In this document: positions 1-11,300 of the stretch, in pieces
Position numbering within the stretch: the stretch's first letter is position 1
Layout of the letters: the number at the start of each line of letters is the position of its first letter
Assembly: GCA_028551475.1 (NCBI GenBank)
Contig: CM052357.1
Location: 3,348,001-3,412,000 of the forward strand
Origin: Casuarina equisetifolia
Taxonomy: Eukaryota > Streptophyta > Magnoliopsida > Fagales > Casuarinaceae
Direction of reading: 5' to 3'
DNA length: 64,000 nucleotides
Made by a program: the position numbers and the translations under genes
Notes under the pieces: model-generated
What the model saw: the letters and a program-made list of their open reading frames with translations, nothing else
Database searches by the model: none
Told to the model about the DNA's origin: nothing

Positions 1-440
1 GCTCTCTGGCATTCTCAACAGTATCTGCTTCCATTTAGATATGAATGCTGAAATAGGGGTGAGTGATCAAGATTATTAGGAATTGCTTCATCTGACAGGT
101 TGAAAAAACTTAGATTTAGCACTATCAAAGAGTTTAAAGCTAAAAATGAAGACTTTGCCAATGTTTTAATATCAGTACAATCATGTAATGAGAGGGAAAA
201 AAAAAAGATTAAAAAGTTGACAAATAAATTTTTGTATTCTTGCCAATTTGTTCTTAGATAAATCCAAATTTTTGGGTGAGGAAAAACTCTAAAAAATATA
301 TAAGACAACCTGTATTTTTATCAATCTATATTAATATCAAACTGTAAGTCTACATCAATTTAGATGATCGTTCTTTAAATCTACATTGCATCTGCATGCT
401 TCAATTTGATCTTAAAGTTGTATATTTGGAATCCAGGAGA
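1..440. other. AT-rich intergenic DNA, no gene recognised
   Basis: I see no domain-bearing reading frame or RNA gene here. The sequence is AT-rich, with a short A-run near 198-207. It lies on the 3' side of TNL gene A and is probably the worn edge of the 3'-flank duplication seen better at 22-25 kb and 38-41 kb. Confidence 0.4.
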
Positions 441-444
441 CCAC

Positions 445-1620
445 TCAGTTTTCTACTTCGATCATTAAAGCTAGAGTGAGGGAGAAGTAGCATACTCTTC
501 GTAGCGTGGAACTCACTACAACAAAGGCAGCATGTGAACGTTGATGCCTGGAGACCCAATGGAGCATACACAATGCTAATCCCAGTGTTCCAACACCGCT
601 ATCTCGGTCCTTGCCCCTAATGCATGGTAAAATGCAGTCCGTGGTGGATTGCCTTTCCATTTAGGCTGCGCTGGTCTTAGTTGGCACTGACGGAGCTCTG
701 AAAAGCTTCTTGTGGACAGAGGCAGTCTCATACTCACCTGGAAAACTTGAAGTTATAGCAATTAAGAGATTTACCACAGCACATTGCCATTAAGCAACCT
801 CAAATCGCTGTCGAATACAACTTATTGAGAGTTGCACATTCATGAACCTTCAGAATTATTCATTTTAGGATTCAGGGAAATTTAATTCATTCAGATGTGT
901 TAGTAATAAAAAAAAAATCAGTAAAGAAAAACAGAAACTGGACTAAGTTAAGACAAAATACCATCAAAACAAAATTGAAAAAGACAAAATACCCATTTAA
1001 AAAAAAAAAAGATAGAGTCGTATGATAAGTCATGGAAAAATAAGTATATAATGCTCTTCCCAGTTTCACAACTTCTATAATAAGTCTAGTATATCTGTAG
1101 TATGCTCATGATACAAGGGACAAGATGGCCAAATAAAATGATAGGGTTCACAAAAGTAAAAGGACTCGTCGAACTTTGTAAATCCAAGCCGGTGGCAAAA
1201 TGCTACTAGGAATAAAACATAGCTCTGGAACATCATTCCATTATACCTGCTGTGTTCCTTACTCCAACTCCACATATACTCAAACTGGTTATTGCAATTG
1301 AAACCCCAATGTAGCTCCATCCAACGAAATCACTCTCCAATTTTTAGAAAAGCCATTTTTTTTATAAACATAAACTGTGTTTGGCCCAAATGAGGGGACC
1401 CTAGCGACGGTAAAGACTAAGAAAAGTTTTGGATTATTGTGGTGCTGCTACTTTTGCATTATTGTGGTGGAAGATATGACTTTCCGAAATCCTATGTCCC
1501 AGACAAAAATAAAAAATATCATATTTGTTGTTCAAAAATATGGAACAGATACAAACTTTGGTGATGATAATAATAAGATATTTTCTTTTTCTACTTCAAT
1601 CAAGAATCTTTAGGGAAGAA
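445..1620 (-). pseudogene. Decayed TNL 3'-end relic (C-JID remnants) downstream of gene A
   Basis: On the minus strand, about 1330-1285 reads as a worn version of the C-JID stretch in the intact genes that carries the Trp-x-Tyr-x-Gly-Val-Ser-Ile-Ala motif. About 1420-1380 matches the following Pro-Glu-Val / Gly-Pro-Asn-Gly region. Frames are broken by stops and indels. The same material in the same order recurs at 22.8-24.1 kb and 38.9-40.4 kb, downstream of genes B and C. It is best read as the 3' end of an older TNL copy whose front half is gone. Nothing suggests that it is expressed. Confidence 0.55.
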
Positions 1621-2600
1621 AGGTGGGAAGAGCACCACATGCCTTTAGGGACTCCCACGCTAAGCGGAAACAGTATATGGATGTTGATGGCTCTAAAGAT
1701 TTAATTAAAGCATATTCAAAATCCCAATGATTTAAGATTCCTACCATGGTCCTACGTCCTACTGCAATGAGAAATTCGGTTATGTATTTCATTCCCATTT
1801 AGGTTATATGAGATCGTCAGCATCACTATGATTCAACCACGAGTCATTGTTCAATGCACCATGTTGCCAGATGCAAATGACTCAAAAATAAAGAATGTTA
1901 TTGGAATTTGAAAAATTGAACACTACATTCTTCGTTACAGACCACAGAAAACAAACCACAATATTCATGTGAACTTTTCAGAATAAAGGCACTCTTCTTC
2001 ACGAAATAGATAAGCAGTTTTACCACACAGCAGGGACAAAACAGAGTACACGAATCAAGAGTTGATTGCCAATAAAAGACTATTTAGCAGAAATTGGTTG
2101 CAATCTTTAGCCTTACATACATTCACTACCAGATGTGAATATAGCTACAGCCAACAGTTCTTAACAATACAGACCACCCACTGCACCACTACCGAAAACA
2201 ACATCAAAGCATACCTGCAATAACGGGCAAATAGGATTTGCATGCCCAAAACTCCCGGCGCTTCTGCTCCTCCAGCCCTAGATTCCGCAGCTTTCTAGGA
2301 CGGTGAAACGAAAGGAGAGTATCATCAATTCTAGTTGAAGTGTCTAACCACAGAGACAGAAACGTATGTCATCTGGTGGCAGCCATATGTCAAGTGCACA
2401 GTGATTTGCAGAAACACTCAAATACCCAAAAAACAAAAAAAAAAAAAAAAAGGTTCAATCAGATCTTCTCCCACACACGGCGACATTCATATCTGTTGCT
2501 ATGAATTCGATACGTTTAGCATGTTTCATTTAAACATTGGGACAAATTCGACTTAGTCAAATATTAATAACAAAAGGAAAAAGAAAACCAGCAAAGAATA
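1620..2600. repeat. TNL 3'-flank repeat, copy 1
   Basis: This segment is clearly paralogous to about 24240-25200, 40600-41560 and, more diverged, 53340-54250. Each copy sits on the 3' side of one TNL gene. All share a run of small islands, such as the ACGTATGTCATCTGGTGGC block near 2362 and the GAATTCGATACGTTTAGC block near 2503. A poly-A run at about 2434-2451 differs in length between copies. It is conserved flank carried along by block duplication. A short plus-strand frame within it is discussed under findings. Confidence 0.6.
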
Positions 2601-2981
2601 TAGAAGCAAGACTCATTTAAAACAATAGGAACCCAAAATTTGGAGAAAAAGAGCATAGAAACCACAAAGAAATTAAAAAAAGAAGTGTTCTTTTTGCTAC
2701 TATAACATTTGTAATGAAATCAAACTAGCATATATGAGATGCGCTCAAGACATAGTGAGAGGAAGACTATAAAGGAAAGAGCTTTAGCTAAATTTGAACA
2801 CAAAGAGCTAGTAATGATAACTTTCATGATATTGTAAAATAATGACAATAAATGAGGTGAGAGAAAATTGCACCAACATTGATGAATGTTGATCCAGATG
2901 CGCCGGTACATAAGGCTGCCCACACTTGTTCATTGTCATTGATTTAACCAATAAGCTTGTATGCGAAACATTTGTATTGTC

Positions 2982-5900
2982 TTAATGGGACCAGCAACAA
3001 ACTTTTTTGACAAATGGTGCGAGGAACTCAAATGTACTTTGAAGCATCTTTTTGATGTACTCTGACATTTTTGACACTTCTTCATTTCTATATTCATAAT
3101 GTTCATTGTAATTAAAGCTTGAAGGAAGTTGATTATTCTCTGGTTGAACTACCTTCTGTTCTTCAAATCCTGTGAAAAAATATAAATTAAGAAATAAAAC
3201 ATTAATCATGATTGTTTTAAGCTATTACACAATAATAATTAGTAGTTATTTCAATATTACAATATATATTTGCTAAAAACATGTAGGAAAAGAGTCACTA
3301 TTTGTTCAATTTATAAAAGAATTTGTTGATGTAAATGAAGGATTTTGAAAGCTTTATTATCATAAACAAAATAGATAATCATAGAAGAGTAACGACTGAC
3401 CAACAAGATTTCAAATTAGTGAACATATCCACTTTATGATTAAATATCTCAAGCAAGGATGCAATTACTCAAATCTAATGTACTCTAGGCTAAATATTTT
3501 AATTAATTTGTTCCTAAATAGATCCAAGTTCACAATTAAGGATAGACAAAGATCATTAAGTAATGATTAGTCAACAAGATTTCACGTAAGTGAACATATC
3601 CATTTAATTATCAAATATCTCTAGCAAGATCGCAATTACTTAGATCTAATGTAATTTAGGTTGAACATTCAAATTAATTTGTTCTTAAATAATTCTAAGT
3701 TCACAATTGAGAATAAACAAAAATCACTAAGCAATGCTCCATCCCTTAAACTAAATTGTTGCTAATCTATGCTTTTTGAAAGAGCTTAAACTTAGTCAAA
3801 AAGCAAAAAACTAATCAGACTCAAGTTACAATTCCTACTAAATAGGAGCTTTACAAAATATAGTCACTTAACTTAATAAATTTGTAATGAAATTAAGGTA
3901 GAATATTTGTAATATACTCATAAAGATTTTCTAAAGGATTGTTGGGCTACTCATGAGGTGTAAAAGATTAATGATAAATTTTTTTATCTTTTGCAAAAAA
4001 AAAAAAAAAAAAATTACACATAATAATAAATGAGACAAAAAATTAGAAATGCATTTTATTGTCCATGCTAATACACATGGTGAAGCCCCATCATGTGCTA
4101 CGTCAATATGACTAAATTGATTCAACATATTAACATAGATGCTACGACATTACATTACCTTTATTATAAGCTTCGATAAGCAATGTTGAAGAAAGGTGCT
4201 CTACACTTTTCTTATCAAAACCATGCGAGGAAATGCCACTAAGAACTCCAGAGAAGTCATCAACATCCCGCTCAAAAACTAGGCGGGCCCCGCACTCCTT
4301 CAGTTCAACATTTTTGTTGTTTGTTGCAATTGAAACCCCCCAGTACGCCATGGTTATAGCCGGACCCGACGGAGAGAACAGATCATAAGTATCCACAGAC
4401 TTCCACAGATCCCAGAAAAAGCCGGAATTTATAAATATCCAAGCTCCATTTAACCCCACACGACGGACTTCAGGTACACGAAAATGTAAGCCAAATCTGG
4501 GACGACATTCTTTCAACTGTAATCGGCACACAAATCTGCGAAAATTAGGATTATTCCCACTAACTGCACCAAAATTTGAACTCCCATCCTCATGGACTTC
4601 ATAAACAATAAACAGAGCATATCCCTTGAATCCCTGGTACCAAAAATTGTTGCAATTGAAAGATAAATGATTTTGAAGCATTCCAGAAACACTAGAGCTC
4701 CTTTGGCTGAACCACGCTGGGACTTTAGATTCCAACGTAGGGCCCCATGATATTGTCTTATCAATGGATCCAAACTGCAAGAAAGGATAAAAGGACAAGA
4801 GGAGGAAGACATCAGTTGCAATTCTTTTAATCTATGTTTATTTCAGCAACGTGATGCAGGTTTGTTAAAAATCAGAATAAAAGACTTACCCCTGTGTAGT
4901 CCCTATAGGACCATGTGGAGACAAATAAAGGAGCCTGTAAGGTTTGCTACCATTACCAAAATATATGCCCGAAAAAGACAAATCACCGTTATCCAACTTT
5001 TCACTTGGAATCCACGCGTTCATTTCATCATAACCAGGCATCTCCAACGATACACAATTTGAAAGAATCAAATGTTTTAATTGGAATGGGAGCTTTGGCA
5101 ATGTCTGAAGCGCATCACAGTCTTGCAAGTATAGATGCTCAATGGGAATTTCAGAAATGTTATCTGATATTCTTGTAAATTTGCCTCCCGACATATTTAG
5201 TAACTTCATTGAGGAAAGATAATTGAGATTTTCTTGCGTCCTTAAACACCTCAAATGTGTGGGTGGGGGTATGATCAACTCTCCAAGATTCCTAATATCA
5301 GCTACCCGAAGATATTCTAGGTTGAGAGAGAACACATACGGTGGTATGCTAGTGAGTCTATTCCCATTTAGACTCAAACATTTAAGTGAGGATAAACAAC
5401 TTAAATCACTAGGCAAGTCTCTCTCTAATAGATTACAATATTCCAAATCTAGGTTTTCTAAAGAGCTTAAACTTGATATTGAATTAGGGAGCTTAAAACT
5501 AATAATGGGATTTAAACTACTACCCCCGACACTTAACGTTTGGAGTTTGGTTGAAAATAGAATGAAAGATGGTAATTGTCTTATAGCAGTTCCACGTATA
5601 TCAAACTCCTCTAGATGCTCGATCCCACTTACAGTCTCTAGAATTTCATCAGCAATATTTGGAAAATAATTCAATTTTGGACAATCATTAACATTAAGAT
5701 GTGTAAGGGATGGCAAGCTGATCTTGTTTGGCAATCTATTAAGCCTTTTGCACTCTAATAGGATCAATCGTCTTAGTCGTTTGAGAAATCCAACAGATGA
5801 GTGGACCTCGGACAAACATGGACATTCAATAACCTTTAGTTCCACTATGTTTGGAACAGTACTGAGGTTTGGTAGCTCTGTCAAGGATTCTAATTTGTGC

Positions 5901-8204
5901 AATTTAATGCATGTTAACTTTTCAAAATGCTGTTTCAAAATAATAACTTGTTACATTAATGAAGAAGAGTAAAAAGAAACAAGAGTACAAAAATATGTTT
6001 GCATATGTTAAAATCTTACCTTACTTGCATCCCATAGAAGTTTGATTTGACTTTGAGACATTTTGAGCTCCACAAGATTGTGTGGATGAGAATCAAAGAG
6101 TAAAGACTCTGAAGGATATCCTGTCCATCTCAAAATTCTTAAATTACTGCTTAGTGTAAATTTTGAATTTTGTCTAGGACAATTCAAAGAGTGGAAATCT
6201 TCAACATCATGGCTAATTTGAAGTACTCTCAAACTTTTTATTGTTGAGAATGCACTCAAATTTAGTTGCTCCCATTCTGGTAAAGAGAAATTTACGACAA
6301 TGCCTTTAATCGTGTTTGTAACCTGAAAACCAATAAAAATAAAATTAGTGTAGCAAAAATATTAAGAACAATTAAAGTCAAATATGCATAGATTCAAGTT
6401 TAGGCTAATATACTTACAATATTATTTTTCAAAACTTGAATGACGTCTTCGCTACAACATAATCTACTACGCTTGCTAGGCTCATTTGGAGACTCATGAT
6501 AGACTATTTGGTGACCCATCTTTACCAACAAATCATGCATCCAAATGTTTCCATCTTCTGAGATCTTTATGAGAGATTTGTCCTTTAGTACTTCAATATT
6601 GATAATAGGATTGTAACCTAAACTAGTTAATGCATCAATCACTCCACATCCATATTGTCTTCCATTGAAGAAAAATGCAATATCTAAAAACAACTCTTTT
6701 TCCAAATACTCCAATCCATCATAACTTATCTTAAGTTTGTCCAATATCTCAGCTTTTGCATTCACTTTTAAGTGATCTCTAGCACTTGTCCATTGTTCAA
6801 TTGTTCTACCAAATAAGAAAGATCCATAAACTTCCAAAGCTAAAGGAAGGCCCCTCACATAATCAACAATATTCTTTGATAATTCCACATAATTTACTTT
6901 TGGATAATCTTGCTTAAAAGCTTTCAAACTAAAAAGCTTCAAGGCATCACATTCATTTAATGGTTGAACCTCATAAGTCTTGTCTACAAATCTCTTTAGC
7001 AAATGATTATCTCTACTTGTTATAAGGACTATGCTTCCTTTCTTAAACCAATCACGACTCCCTATTAATGCTTTCAATGGTGCATCTGTTTTGACATTAT
7101 CAAGAACAACAATAGCCCTTTTATGACGTACTCTTTTTGCTATCAACTCCATTCCCTCATAAATACTTCCTATTCTTTTACTTTCTTTGAAAATTTGATG
7201 GATAAGTTTTTCTTGTAATTTAATTATACCTCGATTTTTGGCTTGTACACTAATGTCATCAACAAAGCAATTAATAAAACAACTAGCTTCAAATTGAGAA
7301 ACAACTCTATCATAAATGACTTTAGCTAGAGTTGTCTTTCCAATTCCTCCCATACCAAAAATTCCTATAAAGAGAACATCTTTATCCTCTATAGAAAGGA
7401 AGCGCATCACCTCATTCACTTGGGATTCTATGCCAACAAGATCATTGAAAATATTTGGCAGGTTAACAAGCAATCCATTTCGTATTGTTGTAGAAATTTC
7501 TTCAACAACTGGTGATTCATACCTATCAAAACAATGTCAATTTAGAGCCAATATTCAAAATTAATTAAAAATGCTATCATACATTTTACCAGAGAAAGTA
7601 TATAAAATTCTTCAAATTATTTATGGAAAGGTTGGCCAATTTAAAATAACAAATAAAAATGAGGTTACCTGTTATCTACATGCCATCCACCAAGAGTACC
7701 CACTTCACCTAAAACGGCTCTCCACATTGTTATCTGTTCTTTGTCAACATTGGGATTCCCTTCATGCTCAACAAATGCTGGTGCGAAATTGCCTCTTTGC
7801 TTACGTACATAAGAAGGATCCACATAATAGAAAATAGGTAAAATTTTGAGTTGTTTCTCTCTTGAACATTCTACAATCTTAGTTAACTCCATCAAACACC
7901 ATTTTGAGAAAGCATAATTTTTTGAAATTACAACAACTGCATACTTAGAGACTTCTATTGCATTAGAGAGCTCTTGAGAAATATTGTTTCCTCGTTTCAA
8001 CTCTTCATCATCTCTAAAGACATTAATTCCTTTCCGTTTCATAGCAGCGTACAAATGATCTGTAAAGCCCTTACGGGTATCCTTTCCGAAGAAACTGAGG
8101 AAAACATCATATGCCCCTTGAGATATCTGAGATGAAGATGCCTCTCCAGGTACTGAAGATGAGGATGAAAACGAAGAGGCTCGCAAGTTGCTCATGGTTG
8201 CCAT
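2982..8204 (-). CDS. TNL gene A: TIR-NB-ARC-LRR immune receptor with frameshifted C-JID
   Basis: Intracellular immune receptor of the TNL class. TIR domains of this family are NAD-cleaving enzymes that signal through EDS1. Exons inferred from GT/AG borders and frame: 8204-7669 TIR, 7522-6418 NB-ARC, 6322-6020 linker plus first LRR, 5929-4890 LRR, 4774-4159 C-JID, 3169-2982 tail. The TIR has the catalytic Glu106 in WCLMEL, but SFFGKDTR where SFRGxDTR is usual. The NB-ARC shows P-loop GMGGIGKTT, kinase-2 VVLDNV, RNBS-B, GLPLAL and MHDL. The LRR exon is 1040 nt, whereas 1041 (B without its LINE) and 1038 (C) are multiples of three. One base is missing just before the donor, so the C-JID exon is read out of frame and stops at 4513, giving about 1081 aa. 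The C-JID exon itself has no stop in its proper frame, so the lesion is recent or is an assembly error. The start follows homology with gene B. Confidence 0.85.
3380..3800 (-). pseudogene. Fossil LRR segment inside intron 5 of gene A, tandemly duplicated
   Basis: The roughly 990-nt intron between the C-JID and tail exons contains decayed sequence resembling the LRR exon on the minus strand. Shared landmarks include AGAGCTTAAACTT near 3780 and AATGCTCCATCC near 3734. A unit of roughly 160 bp (first copy about 3400-3550, second about 3565-3735) is present twice. Both begin with a CCAACAAGATTTCA-like stretch and end with a TTCACAATT(A/G)AGGATAGACAAA-like stretch. Gene C has the same doubled arrangement, while gene B has one copy. 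Confidence 0.55.
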
Positions 8205-8284
8205 GGAAAACTCACAGGCTTGTTTTCTCTTGGTAAAGTCGGGATGTTGATGTAGATGCCCCTCAGTTTTCTGGCTTTTCGCAT
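8192..8284 (-). promoter_or_regulatory. Upstream ORF (30 codons) overlapping the gene A start
   Basis: An ATG at 8284-8282 opens a 30-codon frame. It ends with a TGA (8194-8192) that overlaps the second in-frame ATG of the TIR exon and runs past the main ATG at 8204 in another frame. The peptide is basic at its N-terminus (begins MRKARKLRG). Gene B has the same uORF at the same distance with a few substitutions and no indels. A uORF overlapping a start would be expected to lower translation of the receptor. Whether it lies in the transcript is inferred. Confidence 0.45.
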
Positions 8285-8629
8285 GTGGGAACGTTGCCCA
8301 ACGGGAGGAAAAGTCGTGGTTGCCTTCCCTGAAAGCAGAGTCGCTTTACCTGACACGGATTCACGGCGGATGCTGTAAGGAGAAAAACTCAAAATTCTTT
8401 ATCTATTTCTACTAAGAAGAATTTACGTGAAGATTTTCAAAGTTTAATTACCTTTGATCTAATTTTGGAAACCAAGAAGAAATTAAATAAGCCCAATGGT
8501 TTTTGAAGTAATCTTGATTGACGTCGCTTACATACGAGGCTTGTTCATAATTCTACTTTCCTGGGATGATGCGAGAAATAGAGTAGTGTAAGATGCGAGG
8601 ACATTTTCCATGACCGAAATCTTTCTATA

Positions 8630-8740
8630 AGATTTGACTTGATCTCTGTCACCTAGGTGTACTATTAGTAGGCACGTGAGAAGACGAACATCTCTGCATC
8701 ACCATAACGTTGAAAGAATAAAACACCTCTATATATAAAA
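8630..8740 (-). promoter_or_regulatory. Putative gene A core promoter: TATA box, G-box, W-box
   Basis: On the minus strand a TATATAT element lies at 8737-8731, about 530 nt upstream of the TIR ATG. A palindromic CACGTG G-box is at 8673-8678 and a WRKY-type TTGACT W-box at 8634-8639. The whole stretch is conserved upstream of gene B, including G-box and W-box, but there the TATA segment is altered. If the TATA box is used, the other two boxes would lie in the leader, so their role is uncertain. Confidence 0.3.
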
Positions 8741-9163
8741 TAATAAAAATAAAATATACATATATACTGAAAATAGGAAACACACTTTACACCTAAAATA
8801 TAATATTACTAAATTTGTCAACATGATTTAGAGATTAAAATACTAATTGCCATTGTCTTTTGGTATAAATGGCTCACTTTGGCGTTTCTTTTAATCATTT
8901 TAGAACCACAAATCCCAATTTATTGAGAGCTAAATTCCATAATTTCCTGCTCAAAATTTTGAAAAAAAAAAAGGTAGTAAAAATTCAAACTCTTAAGCTC
9001 GCAAAGATGTTTAGGGCATACTTTCCTTTGACTTATTTTTGAAAATCATGAAGAATTACTTGATTAAATTAACTCAAATTACTTTTTATAAATAGAAACG
9101 GAGATTACAAATTTCTCATGCCACTTTTTCATAATGCAGAACCTGGCAGCTTCCTTACCTGTG

Positions 9164-9336
9164 GGAATTCTCTCTTAACAACTCATGTTTGTCAAAAAAT
9201 AATATGAGCAAAGACTTGTTGAGTCTATGGGTAAAGTTCTTAGACAAAAACATAATTCTCTCTTAACTCATGTTTGTTAAAAAATAATATGAACAAAGAT
9301 TTGTTGAGTCTATGGGTAAAGTTCTTAGACAAAAAC
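9164..9336. repeat. Local tandem duplication, about 86-bp unit
   Basis: Two adjacent copies with a period of about 85-86 bp, each containing ATGTTTGT(C/T)AAAAAATAATATGA and GAGTCTATGGGTAAAGTTCT. The paralogous stretch at the right edge of the window (about 63100-63160) shows one copy. Confidence 0.7.
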
Positions 9337-9519
9337 TTCGAATGTGTGTCTTTACCTCTTAGTGGAACTCCTAATGAGTACTATTCCTTTGTATGATGTG
9401 TGAATCTTCGAAGCATTTTATTGTATGTAAAAAAAGACTTTCATTAAAAGAGAAGGTTGTGTGGTAGGTATAGTGGAGTTAAAAGTAGAGATGCGTCGTT
9501 TGCTTTTCAATGACATTAG

Positions 9520-9650
9520 ATACCTCGAAATATTGAAGATGAAGACGCCCCTCCAGCGACGGAAGATGAAGATGAAGAGGAAGAGGGACGCAGATTACCC
9601 ATGAATGCCACGAAAGCCTCAGGCTTGTTTGCTCTTGGTAAGTCAGGTTG
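9520..9650 (-). pseudogene. Ghost TIR start: first ~28 codons only
   Basis: Minus-strand reading from 9602 gives MGNLRPSSSS, a Ser-rich run and GGASSSS, like the N-terminus of the TIR exons of genes A-D (MSNLRASSSS). The upstream leader also matches gene C. After about 28 codons the frame hits a stop and the sequence turns directly into 5'-flank repeat, so the rest of the gene is missing. The same truncated fusion occurs near 63345-63470, so the deletion predates duplication of this block. Confidence 0.65.
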
Positions 9651-11050
9651 TTCCCACAGACAAAGCAATTTTTACGAGTCGTTGAAAGGATGGCTAACGC
9701 GAGGAAATGGCTTTGTTGCTCTCATTGATAGGTGAGAGGCTTCTTTTGTATGACAGTGATTCCGCGTTTGTCAGACGTTGTTTTTTGACCTCCTGACTTT
9801 GGAACTGACCCCAAAATTTCCATCTGCCTGCCGTTCAAAACCCACCATCATTCAAAAGTAACAGAGGGAATTGACCACTATCAACACTTCAGTTTATTAA
9901 TTAGCTTAAATTTTAGTGTATTAATTAACTCTGCAAATTAAGTGTTTTTTTTTTAAATCGGTTTGGAACCGCGAAAAAGAGAAAGAAAGTTGCTAAATGT
10001 GATCTATCTCCACAAACCCCATTTATTGAGAGCTGATTTCTTAATTTCCTATTCAAAATTTTGAAGAAAAAGGAGGTAAAAGTTCAAACTCTTATTCTCG
10101 CAAAGATCTCTCTTAACCATGAAGAATTACTTGGTTAAATTAGTCCAGTTATTCTCCATAGGTGGAAAGAAGGATTTGTAAGAAATTTTGATTGATGCCA
10201 TTTGCAAGGCTTGTTAAGAGAGATTTCCACATGCGAGTCTCCAGCTTTCTGCATTACGAAAAGGTGGTAGAGAAATTTGCAGCAACATCCTTACAGAACA
10301 TCTATGAGCAAAGACTTGTCGAGTCAATGGGTACAATTCCTAAACAAAAAAAAAAAAGGATTGAATATCTGTGCCTTTACCTTAGTGGAACTCCTAACAA
10401 GTACTGTTCCTTAGTCTAACGTGTGAAGCTTCCGAGCACTTTATCGGATATCGAGAAAGACTTTTATTAAACACAGAGAGGGCCATGTGTGGTCTATATA
10501 GCGGCAGGCAAAAGCAGAGATGCTTCCTTGTTTTTCAGTAACATTGAAATCTTTCCGTGCCATATGGTGTGAAGTTGCATCTAGCCATAAATCAAATTAT
10601 GCAAGGTAAATTCTAGTTGACACTTGCCAGTGTCCACGGGTCAGAATAAACCGTGGTTCTTTGTTTTTTTACACCTAATCCTTAACAATAAGTGACAACG
10701 TTATATTTAAGTCAAAAGGGGCATGATGTTTAATGACTATTGGTCCTATGTCTACTTTAAGTGTCAAAATCTTTTCATTATGGAAAGAGTGGAGAGATTT
10801 TACTTCGGGTAAGAACAACTTATTCCTTGCAAATTATTGTTGAAGTGGTAACTTTAAGCTTTGATGGCTAGAAGAATGCTTCACCGGACTAGTTGTTATT
10901 ATTAGAGTATAAGGTTTATTCTAAAACTTTAAAACATTAAATAAAAAAATCTTATAATTTATAAAGATAATAACACATCTTCATACTTTTAATATAAAAT
11001 AATACTCATTTTTAGTCAAGGTTTATCACAAATGGGAAATGGGAAGTTGC

Positions 11051-11052
11051 TT

Positions 11053-11083
<31 letters not shown>

Positions 11084-11084
11084 G
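11051..11084 (+). repeat. T12-G22 homopolymer tract
   Basis: Twelve T followed by 22 consecutive G. The paralogous site near 48782 has T-runs and only GGG. A pure G22 run could fold as a G-quadruplex, or it could be a sequencing or assembly artefact. Confidence 0.9.
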
Positions 11085-11141
11085 TTTGGATTGCTATGTG
11101 AAATCATTAAGAGTTACCGAGTCTTGTACCATAATTTTTAC

Positions 11142-11300
11142 ATTAACAAAATGAAGAGGGCATCTCTTTCCCTGGAAGCATGCGAGAAAATTCAGGGCAT
11201 CTTTGTTGAGACATGAAGTTAGATTAACATAATGAGGTGGGCATCTCTTTCCCTGGAAGCATGCGAGAAAATTCAGGGCATCTTTTTTGAGACGTGAAGA
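11142..11300. repeat. Local tandem duplication, 81-bp unit
   Basis: Two nearly identical copies in tandem with a period of 81 bp, each containing CATCTCTTTCCCTGGAAGC and ATGCGAGAAAATTCAGGGCA. The paralog at about 48880-48945 has a single copy. Confidence 0.8.

Noticed and set aside
5223-5669. A 148-codon plus-strand frame, with matching ones near 31135-31479 and 44193-44636
   Set aside because: It is antisense to the LRR exons. Its similarity between copies is explained by the LRR on the minus strand, and it has no domain of its own.
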